This document shows, one piece after another, positions 33,554 through 43,362 of a stretch of 64,000 nt of DNA. This DNA comes from Streptomyces sp. TLI_146 (lineage in GTDB: Bacteria; Actinomycetota; Actinomycetes; Streptomycetales; Streptomycetaceae): the NCBI RefSeq assembly GCF_002846415.1, contig NZ_PJMX01000001.1, positions 5,270,001 to 5,334,000 of the forward strand, in the 5' to 3' direction. A program made the position numbers and the translations under genes. The notes under the pieces were generated by a model. That model was given only the letters and a program-made list of their open reading frames with translations. It did not search any database and was not told where the DNA came from. The number at the start of each line of letters is the position of its first letter. Position 1 is the first letter of the stretch.

Positions 33554-35416
33554 ATGATCGGGACGGACGAGAAGGGCGCGGCGGTCGAGAGCGAGGCGCT
33601 GCGGACGCTGAACCGCGTCTTCGGCTACGAGAGCTTCCGCGGCGACCAGGGCGCGGTCATCGAGCACGTGGTGGCCGGCGGCGACGCCGTGGTGCTCATG
33701 CCGACGGGCGCCGGAAAGTCGCTCTGCTACCAGATCCCGGCCATCGTCAGACCCGGTACGGGTGTGGTCGTCTCCCCGCTGATCGCCCTGATGCAGGACC
33801 AGGTGGACGCGCTGCGGGCGCTCGGCGTGCGGGCCGGGTTCATCAACTCCACGCAGGACTTCGACGAGCGCCGCACGGTGGAGGCGGAGCTCCTCGCGGG
33901 CGAGCTCGACCTGCTCTATCTGGCCCCGGAGCGGCTGCGCGTGGAGGCCACGCTCGATCTGCTCTCCCGGGCCAAGATCTCCGTCTTCGCCATCGACGAG
34001 GCGCACTGCGTGGCGCAGTGGGGCCACGACTTCCGCCCGGACTACCTGGCGCTCTCCATGCTGGGCGAGCGCTGGCCGGACGTGCCGCGCATCGCGCTGA
34101 CGGCGACGGCGACGCGGGTCACCCACCGGGAGATCACCGACCGCCTGGTGATGCCGAAGGCGCGCCACTTCGAGGCGAGCTTCGACCGGCCGAACATCCA
34201 GTACCGGATCGTGCCGAAGAACGACCCCAAGAAGCAGCTCCTGACCTTCCTGAAGGACGAGCACGACGGGGACGCGGGCATCGTCTACTGCCTCTCGCGC
34301 GCCTCCGTGGAGAAGACCGCGCAGTATCTGAGCGACAACGGCGTGGCGGCGGTGCCGTACCACGCGGGGCTCGACGCGGGCACGCGCGCGCGGCACCAGT
34401 CCCGCTTCCTGCGGGAGGACGGTCTGGTCGTGGTGGCGACCATCGCGTTCGGCATGGGCATCGACAAGCCCGACGTGCGGTTCGTGGCCCATCTGGACCT
34501 GCCCAAGTCGGTCGAGGGCTACTACCAGGAGACGGGCCGCGCGGGCCGCGACGGCCTGCCGTCCACGGCGTGGATGGCCTACGGCCTGCAGGACGTGGTC
34601 CAGCAGCGCAAGATGATCCAGGGCGGCGAGGGCGACGAGGCGTTCCGGCGCCGGGCGGCCGCGCACCTGGACTCGATGCTGGCGCTCTGTGAGACGGCCG
34701 GGTGCCGCCGCGCCCAGCTGCTGGGCTACTTCGGCCAGGAGGCCACGGCCGAGAACTGCGGCAACTGCGACACGTGTCTGAACCCGCCCGAGACCTGGGA
34801 CGGCACGGTGGCCGCGCAGAAGGTGCTGTCCACGGTCGTCCGGCTGGAGCGGGAGCGCCGCCAGAAGTTCGGCGCGGGCCAGATCATCGACATCCTGCTC
34901 GGCCGCAAGACGGCCAAGGTGATCCAGTTCGACCACGACGGGCTGTCGGTGTTCGGCATCGGCGAGGAGCTCTCCGAGGCGCAGTGGCGGGGCGTGGTGC
35001 GGCAGTTGCTCGCCCAGGGCCTGCTGGCGGTGGAGGGTGAGTACGGGACGCTGGTCTTGACGGAGACCAGCGGCGAGGTCCTCGGGCGCCAGCGCGAGGT
35101 CAGGCTGCGCTCGGAACCGGCGAAGCCGGAGCGCGCGCCCCGCGCACGGGCCGCGGCCAAGGCGAAGGCGGCCCCGGCCGACTTCCCGCAGGAGGCGGCC
35201 CCGCTCTTCGAGGCGCTGCGCGCCTGGCGGGCCGCGCAGGCCCGCGAGCAGGGCGTTCCGGCGTATGTGATCTTCCACGACGCGACCCTGCGGGAGATCG
35301 CAGTCGCCCGCCCCGGCTCGGTGGAGGAGCTGGGCACGATCGCCGGAGTGGGCGAGAAGAAGCTCGCGACGTACGGGGAGGGCGTGCTGGAGGTGCTGAT
35401 GGGGGAGCAGGAGTAG
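33554..35416 (+). CDS. recQ: ATP-dependent DNA helicase RecQ
   Basis: A 620-residue 3'-5' superfamily-2 helicase. Walker A TGAGKS (51-56), DEAH (148-151), the zinc-binding cysteines in CETAGCRR and CGNCDTC (about 379-410), a winged-helix region and a C-terminal HRDC domain (about 550-620) are in the standard order. An Ala/Lys/Arg-rich linker precedes HRDC. ATG at 33554 is chosen; a GTG one codon earlier is equally possible. The frame stays open far upstream because it overlaps nuoN in another frame. It works in DNA repair and fork restart. Confidence 0.93.
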   Translation: MIGTDEKGAAVESEALRTLNRVFGYESFRGDQGAVIEHVVAGGDAVVLMPTGAGKSLCYQIPAIVRPGTGVVVSPLIALMQDQVDALRALGVRAGFINSTQDFDERRTVEAELLAGELDLLYLAPERLRVEATLDLLSRAKISVFAIDEAHCVAQWGHDFRPDYLALSMLGERWPDVPRIALTATATRVTHREITDRLVMPKARHFEASFDRPNIQYRIVPKNDPKKQLLTFLKDEHDGDAGIVYCLSRASVEKTAQYLSDNGVAAVPYHAGLDAGTRARHQSRFLREDGLVVVATIAFGMGIDKPDVRFVAHLDLPKSVEGYYQETGRAGRDGLPSTAWMAYGLQDVVQQRKMIQGGEGDEAFRRRAAAHLDSMLALCETAGCRRAQLLGYFGQEATAENCGNCDTCLNPPETWDGTVAAQKVLSTVVRLERERRQKFGAGQIIDILLGRKTAKVIQFDHDGLSVFGIGEELSEAQWRGVVRQLLAQGLLAVEGEYGTLVLTETSGEVLGRQREVRLRSEPAKPERAPRARAAAKAKAAPADFPQEAAPLFEALRAWRAAQAREQGVPAYVIFHDATLREIAVARPGSVEELGTIAGVGEKKLATYGEGVLEVLMGEQE

Positions 35417-35417
35417 C

Positions 35418-35440
35418 CGGGGGCGCCGGCGGCGCCCCCG
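35418..35440. terminator. Bidirectional hairpin between recQ and fahA
   Basis: A 10-bp stem (CGGGGGCGCC with its complement) around GGC lies directly after the recQ stop and 56 bp before the end of convergent fahA. Confidence 0.7.
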
Positions 35441-35495
35441 CGGGCCTCACCGGCCCTCCCCTCCACGAGCCGTCGGCGCCCCCCCGGCGCACCCG

Positions 35496-36719
35496 TTACG
35501 CCTCCACGATCCGTCCCGTGACCTCGCCGAGCCCCACCCGGACGCCGTCCGGGCCCGGGGCCCACGCGGTCATCGTGACGACGTCGCCGTCCTCCAGGAA
35601 CGTGCGCTTGCCGGTGGGCAGTTCCATCGGCTCCGTACCGTTCCAGGTCAGCTCCAGGAAGGAGCCGCGCTGGTCGCGCTCGGGGCCGCTCACGGTGCCC
35701 GAGCCGTACACGTCGCCCGTCCGCAGCGACGCGCCGTTCACCGTCATATGGGCGAGCTGCTGGGCGGCCGTCCAGTACATGCCCGCGAACGGCGGCTCGG
35801 CCACCAGCTGGCCGTTGAGCGCGACGGCGATACGGATGTCGAAGCCGCCCGGCACCTCGGCGTCCGCGTCGTCGAGGTAGGGCAGCAGCGGGAAGTCCCG
35901 CTCCGGCGGCGCCACCCGGGCGGCCGTCAGCGCCTCCAGCGGGGTGACCCACGCCGAGACCGACGTGGCGAAGGACTTGCCCAAGAACGGGCCGAGCGGG
36001 ACGTACTCCCACGCCTGGATGTCCCGCGCCGACCAGTCGTTCAGCAGGAACAGACCGAAGACGTGGTCCTCGAAGGACGCCAGGTCCACCGGCCGGCCGA
36101 GGGCGGACGGGGTGCCCACCACGAAGCCCACCTCCGCCTCGATGTCCAGCTTCACCGAGGGGCCGAACACCGGCGCCGGGTCGGTGGGCGCCTTGCGCTG
36201 CCCGTGCGGGCGCGCCACATCCGTACCGGAGACCACGATCGTGCCGGACCGGCCGTGGTAACCGATCGGCAGGTGCTTCCAGTTGGGGGTGAGCGCGTCC
36301 CCGTCCGGCCGGAAGATCCGGCCCACGTTGGTGGCGTGGTGCTCGCTCGCGTAGAAGTCGACGTAGTCCGCGACCTCGTACGGCAGATGCAGGGTGACCG
36401 TGTCCAGCGGGTGCAGCAGGGGCTCTATGTCGGGCCGGTGCGCGGGGACCGTCACCCACGCGGTGAGCGCGCGCCGCACATCGCGCCACGCCGTGCGCCC
36501 GGCCGCGAGCAGCGGGTTCAGCGTGGGCCTGGCCAGCAGCGCCGCGTACGGGGAGCCGAGTGCGTGCGCGGCGGCCCCCGCGTCCAGGACGTGATCGCCG
36601 ATGCGGACGCCGACGCGGCGGTGCTCGGGCGCGTCGGGCGTGGAGAAGACGCCGTACGGAAGGTTGTGCGGGCCGAAGGGGTCGCCCTCGGCCAGGTCGA
36701 GCGGGCTCTGCTCGGACAT
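35496..36719 (-). CDS. fahA: Fumarylacetoacetase
   Basis: A 407-residue hydrolase that splits fumarylacetoacetate into fumarate and acetoacetate, the last step of tyrosine and homogentisate breakdown. VDFYASEHHATNVGRIFRP contains the catalytic His and metal-site residues; EVGFVVG and FGLFLLNDWSARDIQ are also family marks. No other tyrosine-catabolic gene lies beside it. ATG start at 36719; divergent from the ATP-grasp gene. Confidence 0.93.
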   Translation of the reverse strand: MSEQSPLDLAEGDPFGPHNLPYGVFSTPDAPEHRRVGVRIGDHVLDAGAAAHALGSPYAALLARPTLNPLLAAGRTAWRDVRRALTAWVTVPAHRPDIEPLLHPLDTVTLHLPYEVADYVDFYASEHHATNVGRIFRPDGDALTPNWKHLPIGYHGRSGTIVVSGTDVARPHGQRKAPTDPAPVFGPSVKLDIEAEVGFVVGTPSALGRPVDLASFEDHVFGLFLLNDWSARDIQAWEYVPLGPFLGKSFATSVSAWVTPLEALTAARVAPPERDFPLLPYLDDADAEVPGGFDIRIAVALNGQLVAEPPFAGMYWTAAQQLAHMTVNGASLRTGDVYGSGTVSGPERDQRGSFLELTWNGTEPMELPTGKRTFLEDGDVVTMTAWAPGPDGVRVGLGEVTGRIVEA

Positions 36720-36901
36720 CTGTGCCTGCCTCGCTTTCCACGGGTGTGGAGGACACGTTACGTCGGCGATGGTTGCGTAGGCAGTGTCTAAAGAGTTCGT
36801 AATGTCCGGAAACTCCGTCTCCGGAAGGGGCGATTCCGCCCTTACCGTCCTTGCCGGGACACGAACACGGCGAGGGGGCCGTGCGTCCCTGGGGGGGACT
36901 G

Positions 36902-38152
36902 GTGTCGCGCAGCAACGCCCTGTTCACGGCCGACCGGACCGTGCCCGCACTGATCGTGAAGATCGGGAACTACCCGCTCCACCACGGCGGCGTCGGCGCC
37001 ATCCGCAGCCTCGGCAGGCTCGGCGTGCCGATGTACGCGATCACCGAGGACCACTGGACCCCCGCGGCCCACTCGCGCTATCTGCGCCACGCCTTCGCCT
37101 GGCCCACCACCGGCCGCGAGGACCCGGACGCCCTGGTCGACGGGCTGCTGCGGATCGGCCGCCGGATCGGCCGCCCGGCCGTCCTCGTGCCGACCGACGA
37201 GGAGGCGGCGGTGCTGGTCGCCGAGCACCGGAAGGAGCTCGACGGGTACTTCCTCTTCCCGCCGGTGGCACCGGAATTGCCCCGCAGGCTCGCCAGCAAG
37301 CGCGGGCTGCACGAGCTGTGCGTCGAGCACGGGGTGCCCTCGCCCGCGGCCGCCTTCCCCGACAGCTACGACGACGTCGAGGACTTCGCCCGGCACGCCC
37401 GCTTCCCGCTGGTCGCCAAGAACCGCGAGGCGTTCGTGCGGCGCGAGCGGCCCGCGGTGCGCGGCACCACCCGCGTCGAGAGCCCCGCGCACCTGCTCGC
37501 CCTCGCCCGCGCATGGGGCGAGCGGCCGGGCGTGATCCTCCAGGAGTACCTGCCGCGCGAGGACGCCGAGGACTGGATCGTCCACGCCTACTTCGACGAG
37601 AACGCGGCGCCGCTCGCGCTGTTCACCGGCGTCAAGGTCCGCTCCTGGCCGCCGCATGCCGGGATGACCGCCACCGCGTACGCCGTCGACAACCCCGAAC
37701 TGGCCCAGCTGGCCGAGCAGTTCGTGAAGCGGATCGGCTTCAGCGGGATCGCCGACCTCGACCTGCGCTTCGACCGGCGCGACGGCCAGTACAAAATGCT
37801 CGACTTCAACCCGCGGATGGGCGCCCAGTTCCGCCTCTTCGAGAACGAGGCGGGCGTCGACGTCGTGCGCGCCCAGCATCTGCACCTCACCGGCCGCGCG
37901 GTGCCCGAAGGCGAGCAGCGGGCCGGGCGCCGCTATGTCGTGGAGAACATCGACCTGCCCGCCCTCCTGGCCTACCGGCGCAGCGGCTACACCACCCCGC
38001 ACGCGCCCGCGCGCCCCCGTGGCACCGAGCTGGCGTGGCTCGCCCGGGACGACCCGAGGCCGTTCTTCACCATGCTCGCCCGCTTCGTACGACCGGGGGC
38101 CGAGCACCTGTACCAGCTGTGGCGCGGCTCCCGTCGGGCGATGGCCGAGTAG
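36902..38152 (+). CDS. ATP-grasp domain protein of unknown substrate
   Basis: A 416-residue cytoplasmic ATP-grasp protein, related to carbamoyl-phosphate-synthase-like ligases. Visible features are the FPLVAKNREAF phosphate-binding region, VILQEYLPREDAEDWIVHAY and the metal-binding DLRFDRRDGQYKMLDFNPRMG stretch. Such enzymes join a carboxylate to an amine through an acyl phosphate. GTG at 36902 after a G-rich stretch is preferred; an ATG at 36851 would add 17 poorly conserved residues. It precedes a flavoprotein by 77 bp, and the two probably form one unit. The product is unknown. Confidence 0.8.
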   Translation: MSRSNALFTADRTVPALIVKIGNYPLHHGGVGAIRSLGRLGVPMYAITEDHWTPAAHSRYLRHAFAWPTTGREDPDALVDGLLRIGRRIGRPAVLVPTDEEAAVLVAEHRKELDGYFLFPPVAPELPRRLASKRGLHELCVEHGVPSPAAAFPDSYDDVEDFARHARFPLVAKNREAFVRRERPAVRGTTRVESPAHLLALARAWGERPGVILQEYLPREDAEDWIVHAYFDENAAPLALFTGVKVRSWPPHAGMTATAYAVDNPELAQLAEQFVKRIGFSGIADLDLRFDRRDGQYKMLDFNPRMGAQFRLFENEAGVDVVRAQHLHLTGRAVPEGEQRAGRRYVVENIDLPALLAYRRSGYTTPHAPARPRGTELAWLARDDPRPFFTMLARFVRPGAEHLYQLWRGSRRAMAE

Positions 38153-38229
38153 CCGGGCGGGACCGGCGCGGCAGGCACCACCAGCGCCGCCAGCACCTGT
38201 GCGCACCACCCTGGGGAGGGGACCTTCAC

Positions 38230-39429
38230 GTGATTCGTCCGGTAGCTGTCATCGGGGCGGGGCCCTACGGTCTGTCCACCGCCGCGCATCTGCGCGGACG
38301 CGGCCTCCCGGTCCGCGTCTTCGGCTCGCCCATGGTGAGCTGGCGCGCGCACATGCCCGCGGGCATGGTCCTCAAGTCGACACCGTCCGCGTCCAGCATC
38401 GACGCGCCCCAACGCGGCCACACCCTGGTCGACTTCTGCGCCGACACCGGGATCCGGCGCTACGAGTCCGACTGGGACCTCATCCCGGTGGAGGACTTCG
38501 CTGCGTACGGGCAGTGGTTCGCCGAGAAGCTGCTGCCGGACCTGGAGGACGTACGGGTGGTCTCCGTGGACCGCACCCGGGCGGGCCACTTCGAGCTGAA
38601 GCTGGACTCCGGCGAGGCCTTCGAGGCGCGCGCGGTGGTGGTCGCGACCGGCCTCGACGGGCTCGCCCGGATGCCCCGCGAGCTGGCGGCCGCGGTCCCC
38701 GACGGCCCCTCGGCGACCGGCCCGGTCTCGCACGCCTCGCAGCACGCCGACCTCTCCCGCTTCGCCGGGCGCGAGGTGCTGGTCGTCGGCGCGGGCCAGT
38801 CGGCCATCGAGAGCGCGGTGCTGATGGCGGAGGCGGGCGCGAGCGTACGGATCGTGGCGCGTCGGACCGGCGCCGTCCGCTTCGGCGCCGCCCCCGACCG
38901 GCAGCCCCGGCTCAGCCCCGACTCGCCGTTCGGGCGCGCCTGGTCGCTGTACGCGTTCTCGTACCACGCCACCCATTTCCGCCGGCTGCCCGCGCCCGCC
39001 CGGCACTATCTGGTACGCAGGGTGCTGGGCCCGCTGGGCGCGTGGTGGCTGCGCGACCGGTTCACCGGCCGGGTCGCGGTGACCGACGGGCGCCGAGTGG
39101 TCCGCGCGCGCGTCGAGTCCGGCCGCCCGGTCCTGACGTTGAGCGGCGGCACCGGCGCCCAGCGCGAACTGGCCGCCGACCATGTGCTGGCCGCGACCGG
39201 CTACCGCATGGACGTGGCCGCCCTCGACTACCTCGGCCCGGGCCTGCGCACCCGGCTCGCCACCTCGCGGGGCGCGCCGGTCCTGGACGCGGGGTACCGG
39301 TCGACCGTGCCCGGCCTGTACTTCACGGGTCTGCCGGCCGCGTCGTCGTTCGGGCCGGTGATGCGGTTCGTGTGCGGGACCGGGTACGCCTCGCCCCGGC
39401 TCGCGGCGTCGGTGGCGGCGGGCGGCTGA
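38230..39429 (+). CDS. FAD-dependent oxidoreductase (flavin monooxygenase-like)
   Basis: A 399-residue flavoprotein. The FAD motif VIGAGPYGLSTAAHL lies at residues 7-21, and a second dinucleotide motif VVGAGQSAIESAVL near residue 185 should bind NADPH. ATGYRMD near residue 325 is typical of N-hydroxylating or Baeyer-Villiger-type monooxygenases. GTG start at 38230 after GGGGAGGGG. It is paired with the ATP-grasp gene, suggesting a two-step modification of an unknown small molecule. It ends 21 bp from the convergent CocE gene. Confidence 0.82.
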   Translation: MIRPVAVIGAGPYGLSTAAHLRGRGLPVRVFGSPMVSWRAHMPAGMVLKSTPSASSIDAPQRGHTLVDFCADTGIRRYESDWDLIPVEDFAAYGQWFAEKLLPDLEDVRVVSVDRTRAGHFELKLDSGEAFEARAVVVATGLDGLARMPRELAAAVPDGPSATGPVSHASQHADLSRFAGREVLVVGAGQSAIESAVLMAEAGASVRIVARRTGAVRFGAAPDRQPRLSPDSPFGRAWSLYAFSYHATHFRRLPAPARHYLVRRVLGPLGAWWLRDRFTGRVAVTDGRRVVRARVESGRPVLTLSGGTGAQRELAADHVLAATGYRMDVAALDYLGPGLRTRLATSRGAPVLDAGYRSTVPGLYFTGLPAASSFGPVMRFVCGTGYASPRLAASVAAGG

Positions 39430-39450
39430 GAACAGGCTCCGAAGGGGGCG

Positions 39451-41448
39451 TCAGCCCGCCGTCCGGGGGATGCGCTTCTCCCACGTCCGGTGGAAGACGA
39501 CCTCCCCGCCGTCCCGGCAGATCACCTCGTCCGAGGTGAGGAAGTCCGCCGCGTCGCAGGCGATCTCGGACCGCGAGGTGATGGTGACGTCCCAGGCCGG
39601 CTCCGGCCGGTGCAGCCGGATCGTCCAGTCCGAGCGGGTGCGCGCGGACAGCGGGTCCGACTCGTCGATCGTGTACGTCTCCAGGGCGTCCTCGGTGCAC
39701 TCCAGGCCGTCGGGGTGGACCCGCGTACCGCCGTGGCGCGGGTCCACCTCAAGGCGCCACTCGCCCTTGGCGACATCGCGCACGACCAGCCGCTCCGGTC
39801 GGGGCTCGTCCAGCGGCTCGGGGGAGGCCACGCCGAGCGGCGCCGACTGCTCGGGCTCCTCGAAGGCGATCGCGTCGGCCGTCCGCTCCCGTACCGGCAG
39901 GGTCAGCGAACTGCCCTCGGGCGCGAGCGTGAAGCCCACCGAGTCGGCCTGCGGCCAGATCCACGGCCAGTACGCCGAGGAGACCGCGAGGCGGACGCGG
40001 TGGCCCGGCGGGAAGCTGTGGCCGATGCCGTTGAGGAGAAACGTCACGTCCTGGGTGGCGCCCAGCGGCCACGCGTCCGCCCGGTCCCGGCCCTCGCGCG
40101 CGGACAGATTGAGCGCGCCCCGCGTGACCAGCGTGGACGAGCCGTCCGGCGCCACGTCGCAGAGCCGTGCCACCGCCTGCCCGAACGGCACGTCCATACG
40201 CAGCCGCAGCGTCACCCCCGGGCGCCCGAGGATCTCCAGCGGCGGCCCGTCGTCCGGCACCGGGAAGTCGAACGCCGCCGAGTGCGCGTCCTCGGCGCGC
40301 TGGTCCGGCGGCAGGTCGCCGTCGCTGCCGAGCGGGCGGAAGCGGCCCGCGTCCAGGCCGGTGTGCTGCGGCGAGTCGACCCGGACCGGGGCGCCGCCGA
40401 GCGCGTACGGGACGGGGGTGACGTGCGGCGAGGGCCACGCCGGGTCGCCGACCCAGCGCCCGGGCAGCTCCTCGTACACCGTGGCGGGCCGGTGCGACTC
40501 GCTGATCCAGGAGCGCAGCAGCGGCTCGTCCATGACGCCGCTGTCCGCGCCCTTGAGCCAGTGGTCCCACCAGCGCAGGGTCTCCTGGAGGAAGCCGATG
40601 GCCGGGCCCGGCGGCAGCCCCCGGTCCGGGTACTGGTGCGACCACGGCCCGATCAGCCCGCGCACCCGGTCGGCGGGCAGGTGCTCCACCAGGCGCAGCA
40701 CGCTGTCCCGGTACGGGTCGTGCCAGCCGCCCACCGCGAGGACGGCCGCGCCGATCGCCCCGTAGTCCTCGCGGACGCCGCCGTGCCTCCAGTAGTCGTC
40801 GCGGGTCTGGTGCGCCAGCCATGTGTGGACGTACGGCCGCAGGGACTCCAGGCGCGTCAGCCACATGTCCCGCCACCGGTCGCCGACGTACGCCGGGTCC
40901 GGCGGGCGCGCCGTGAACGCCAGCATCGTCGCCGCCCGGGCGTGCATGTCCACGGCGAGGACGGAACCTCCCAGGTAGTGCCCGTCGTTGTCATAGCGGT
41001 CGTCCGACGCGCAGACCGTGACGACCGCCTTGAGCGGCTCGGGTGAGAGGGCCGCGATCCGGAGGGAGTCGAAGCCGCCCCAGGAGATCCCGAACATGCC
41101 GACCTTGCCGTCGCACCAGGGCTGCGCGGCGAGCCACTCGACGACCGCGACCCCGTCCGCCAGCTCCCGCGCGTCGTGCGCGTCGCCCGGCACGCCCTCG
41201 CTGTTGCCGTGTCCGCGCACATCGACGCGCACGGAGGCGTAGCCGTGCCCCGCGTACCAGGGATGGCGCTGCCAGTCGCTCGGCGCGGTCCCGTCGGTGA
41301 GCCGGTACGGCCCATATTCGAGCAGCGCCGGCACCGGCTCGTCGGTCACCGGGCGCCAGGTCCGTACGTAGAGCAGCGTCCCGTCGGGGAGCGGAATGCG
41401 ACCGTCCACGCGGGTGGTCTCGTACGGGAAGTCGGTTCTGATCCGCAT
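39451..41448 (-). CDS. CocE/NonD-family hydrolase (X-Pro dipeptidyl-peptidase S15-like)
   Basis: A 665-residue serine hydrolase. An N-terminal alpha/beta-hydrolase domain has the elbow GISWGG with nucleophile Ser122; a helical cap follows, then a C-terminal jelly-roll domain (about residues 370-550, including SSAYWPWIWPQ). Family members cleave X-Pro peptides, acyl esters or amides. No signal peptide is seen, so it is probably cytoplasmic. The last 110 residues go beyond the standard domain set. ATG start at 41448. Confidence 0.86.
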   Translation of the reverse strand: MRIRTDFPYETTRVDGRIPLPDGTLLYVRTWRPVTDEPVPALLEYGPYRLTDGTAPSDWQRHPWYAGHGYASVRVDVRGHGNSEGVPGDAHDARELADGVAVVEWLAAQPWCDGKVGMFGISWGGFDSLRIAALSPEPLKAVVTVCASDDRYDNDGHYLGGSVLAVDMHARAATMLAFTARPPDPAYVGDRWRDMWLTRLESLRPYVHTWLAHQTRDDYWRHGGVREDYGAIGAAVLAVGGWHDPYRDSVLRLVEHLPADRVRGLIGPWSHQYPDRGLPPGPAIGFLQETLRWWDHWLKGADSGVMDEPLLRSWISESHRPATVYEELPGRWVGDPAWPSPHVTPVPYALGGAPVRVDSPQHTGLDAGRFRPLGSDGDLPPDQRAEDAHSAAFDFPVPDDGPPLEILGRPGVTLRLRMDVPFGQAVARLCDVAPDGSSTLVTRGALNLSAREGRDRADAWPLGATQDVTFLLNGIGHSFPPGHRVRLAVSSAYWPWIWPQADSVGFTLAPEGSSLTLPVRERTADAIAFEEPEQSAPLGVASPEPLDEPRPERLVVRDVAKGEWRLEVDPRHGGTRVHPDGLECTEDALETYTIDESDPLSARTRSDWTIRLHRPEPAWDVTITSRSEIACDAADFLTSDEVICRDGGEVVFHRTWEKRIPRTAG

Positions 41449-41703
41449 GGCAGCCTCGCAGGACCTCAGTGGACGGGATACAGGGTGCCGGTGTCGGGCA
41501 CGGTGTCGGTGGTCGGTCCGGACAAAAGGTCCACTCCTGATCGTATGAGCCGATCACGAACATACCGGGGTCCATCGGGCTGTGCGCGAGGGGTGACGGG
41601 AAGGCGCCAGCGGTGATCGAACAGCGACCGGATACGCTGACTTGAGTGAAGGCAGCGACACATCGACAATCCGTGTGATCGTCAGCAGACAGGAGTACCC
41701 CTC

Positions 41704-42714
41704 GTGACCGTCGTCGGGCCGTTCGGGCTGAGCGTGCGGGACCAGGCTCTTGAAGCCGATGTCCAGACCGGATTGGCGGCAGTCGAGGCGGGCCTGCTCG
41801 ACGCCACCAAGAGCGAGGTCCCCTTCATCACGGAGGCCGCGCAGCACCTGGTGCGCGCGGGCGGCAAACGCTTCCGGCCGCTGCTCGTGATGCTCGCCGC
41901 GCAGTTCGGCGACCCCTACGCGCCGGGTGTCGTGCCCTCGGCGGTGGTGGTCGAGCTGACGCATCTGGCGACGCTGTACCACGACGACGTCATGGACGAG
42001 GCCGAGGTGCGGCGCGGGGTGCCCAGCGCCAACGTCCGCTGGGGCAACTCGGTCGCGGTCCTCACCGGCGACTTCCTGTTCGCCCGCGCCTCGCACATAC
42101 TGGCCGACCTGGGCCCGGAGGCCGTGCGCATCCAGGCCGAGGCGTTCGAACGGCTGGTCACCGGCCAGATCCTGGAGACCGCGGGTCCGCGCGACGGCCG
42201 CGACCCGGTGGACCACTACCTCGACGTGCTCGCGGGCAAGACCGGCTCGCTGGTCGCCGTCTCGGGCCGGTTCGGCGCGATGATGTCGGGCGCCGACGAG
42301 TCGGTCGTGGACATCCTCACCCAGTACGGCGAGCGGCTCGGCACCGCGTTCCAGCTGGCCGACGACGTCCTGGACATCGCCAGCGACTCGCACGAGTCCG
42401 GCAAGACCCCCGGCACGGACCTGCGCGAGGGCATTCCGACGCTGCCGGTCCTGCACCTGCGGGCGCAGGCCGCCCAGTACGGCCGTCCGGAGGACCTGGA
42501 GCTCGTTGAACTGCTCGACGGCGACCTGACGGACGACGCCCGGCACGCCGAGACGCTGCGCCGCCTGCGGGTGCACCCTGCCCTTGAGCAGGCCCGCAGG
42601 GACACCGTGCGGTACGCGGAGGAGGCCCGCACCACGCTGGCGCCCCTGCCGGAGTGCTACGCGAAGTCGGCTCTGGAGGAGCTGTGCGACGCGGTGGTGC
42701 ACCGGGCGGGGTAG
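41704..42714 (+). CDS. Long-chain polyprenyl diphosphate synthase
   Basis: A 336-residue trans-prenyltransferase that elongates allylic diphosphates. The two aspartate-rich motifs are DDVMD (94-98) and DDVLD (220-224), with GGKRFRP (53-59) between the N-terminal helices. Residues before the first motif (THLATLYHDD) lack bulky chain stops near the motif, as in long-chain enzymes. The product is probably the menaquinone side chain. GTG at 41704 with AGGAG upstream. It is 4 bp from a convergent lipoprotein gene. Confidence 0.9.
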   Translation: MTVVGPFGLSVRDQALEADVQTGLAAVEAGLLDATKSEVPFITEAAQHLVRAGGKRFRPLLVMLAAQFGDPYAPGVVPSAVVVELTHLATLYHDDVMDEAEVRRGVPSANVRWGNSVAVLTGDFLFARASHILADLGPEAVRIQAEAFERLVTGQILETAGPRDGRDPVDHYLDVLAGKTGSLVAVSGRFGAMMSGADESVVDILTQYGERLGTAFQLADDVLDIASDSHESGKTPGTDLREGIPTLPVLHLRAQAAQYGRPEDLELVELLDGDLTDDARHAETLRRLRVHPALEQARRDTVRYAEEARTTLAPLPECYAKSALEELCDAVVHRAG

Positions 42715-42718
42715 GGGT

Positions 42719-43282
42719 TCAGTACCCGGATCCGCCCGGGGGCGTCATGACGCCACCCGAGGTCGTGCCGCCGCCCGTGTCGGCCGTGGCCTTCGCCCCG
42801 GTGGGGGTGATCGCGAACCAGGTGCCGCCGGCGCCCTGCCCGTACGCCTCGCGGGGCCCGTCGTCCTTGGCGTACCGGTAGAGCGGCCAGCCCGCGAGGG
42901 TCAGCTGCTTGGTGCCGTCCGGGCGGGTGACCTGGCCGACCAGGGCCTTGTCGATGCCCTTGACGCTCAGCGCGTCGGTGGCGGGGGCCGGGGGCCAGAT
43001 CGCGGCGCAGGCGGCCAGGCAGTTCGAGTGGGACGGCTTCGCGGTGTCCTTGTCGAAGCGGTAGAGGACGTAACCGTTGCTGTCGGTGACGACCGTGCCG
43101 ACCTTGTCGACCTCGGTGGCGCTGAGGGTGGGGGCGGCCGGGTTCGGGGTCGCGGGGGCCGTCGTGCCGGTCGACGGCTTCTCGGTCTTGCTGTCGTTGC
43201 TGCTTCCGCACCCCGTGGCGGCCAGCGCGAGGACGGCTGTCCCGGCGGCCGCGCCGACGGCGATGCGGTGGACGGTGAGCAT
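42719..43282 (-). CDS. Lipoprotein of the secreted-repeat COG4315 family
   Basis: A 187-residue lipoprotein. The signal peptide ends LAATGCG with the lipidated cysteine near residue 25. A Thr/Pro/Ala linker is followed by two copies of a repeat typified by GYVLYRFDKDT and WPLYRYAKDD, each with a partner segment; NCLAACAAIWPP holds two cysteines that could pair. The function of this family is unknown. A long, perfect Crp-type palindrome lies 81 bp upstream. Confidence 0.82.
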   Translation of the reverse strand: MLTVHRIAVGAAAGTAVLALAATGCGSSNDSKTEKPSTGTTAPATPNPAAPTLSATEVDKVGTVVTDSNGYVLYRFDKDTAKPSHSNCLAACAAIWPPAPATDALSVKGIDKALVGQVTRPDGTKQLTLAGWPLYRYAKDDGPREAYGQGAGGTWFAITPTGAKATADTGGGTTSGGVMTPPGGSGY

Positions 43283-43362
43283 GGCGATCCCCTTTGGTGG
43301 TGCCGGTTGCTCTCACTCAGGTGTACGGATTCCGGCCCAAAGCGACTCGAACACCCGATCTG

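Noticed and set aside
32231..35416. RecQ with a 440-residue N-terminal extension
   Set aside because: The extension overlaps nuoN and the terminator region in another frame and looks like shadow sequence.
36784..39429. One 881-residue fusion of ATP-grasp and flavoprotein genes
   Set aside because: The frame of the flavoprotein is open upstream only as a shadow of the ATP-grasp gene, which is read in another frame with clear domain motifs.
41545..41575. TGATCG/CGATCA inverted repeat between the CocE gene and polyprenyl synthase as an operator
   Set aside because: Only 6-bp arms with a 7-bp spacer; too weak to claim.
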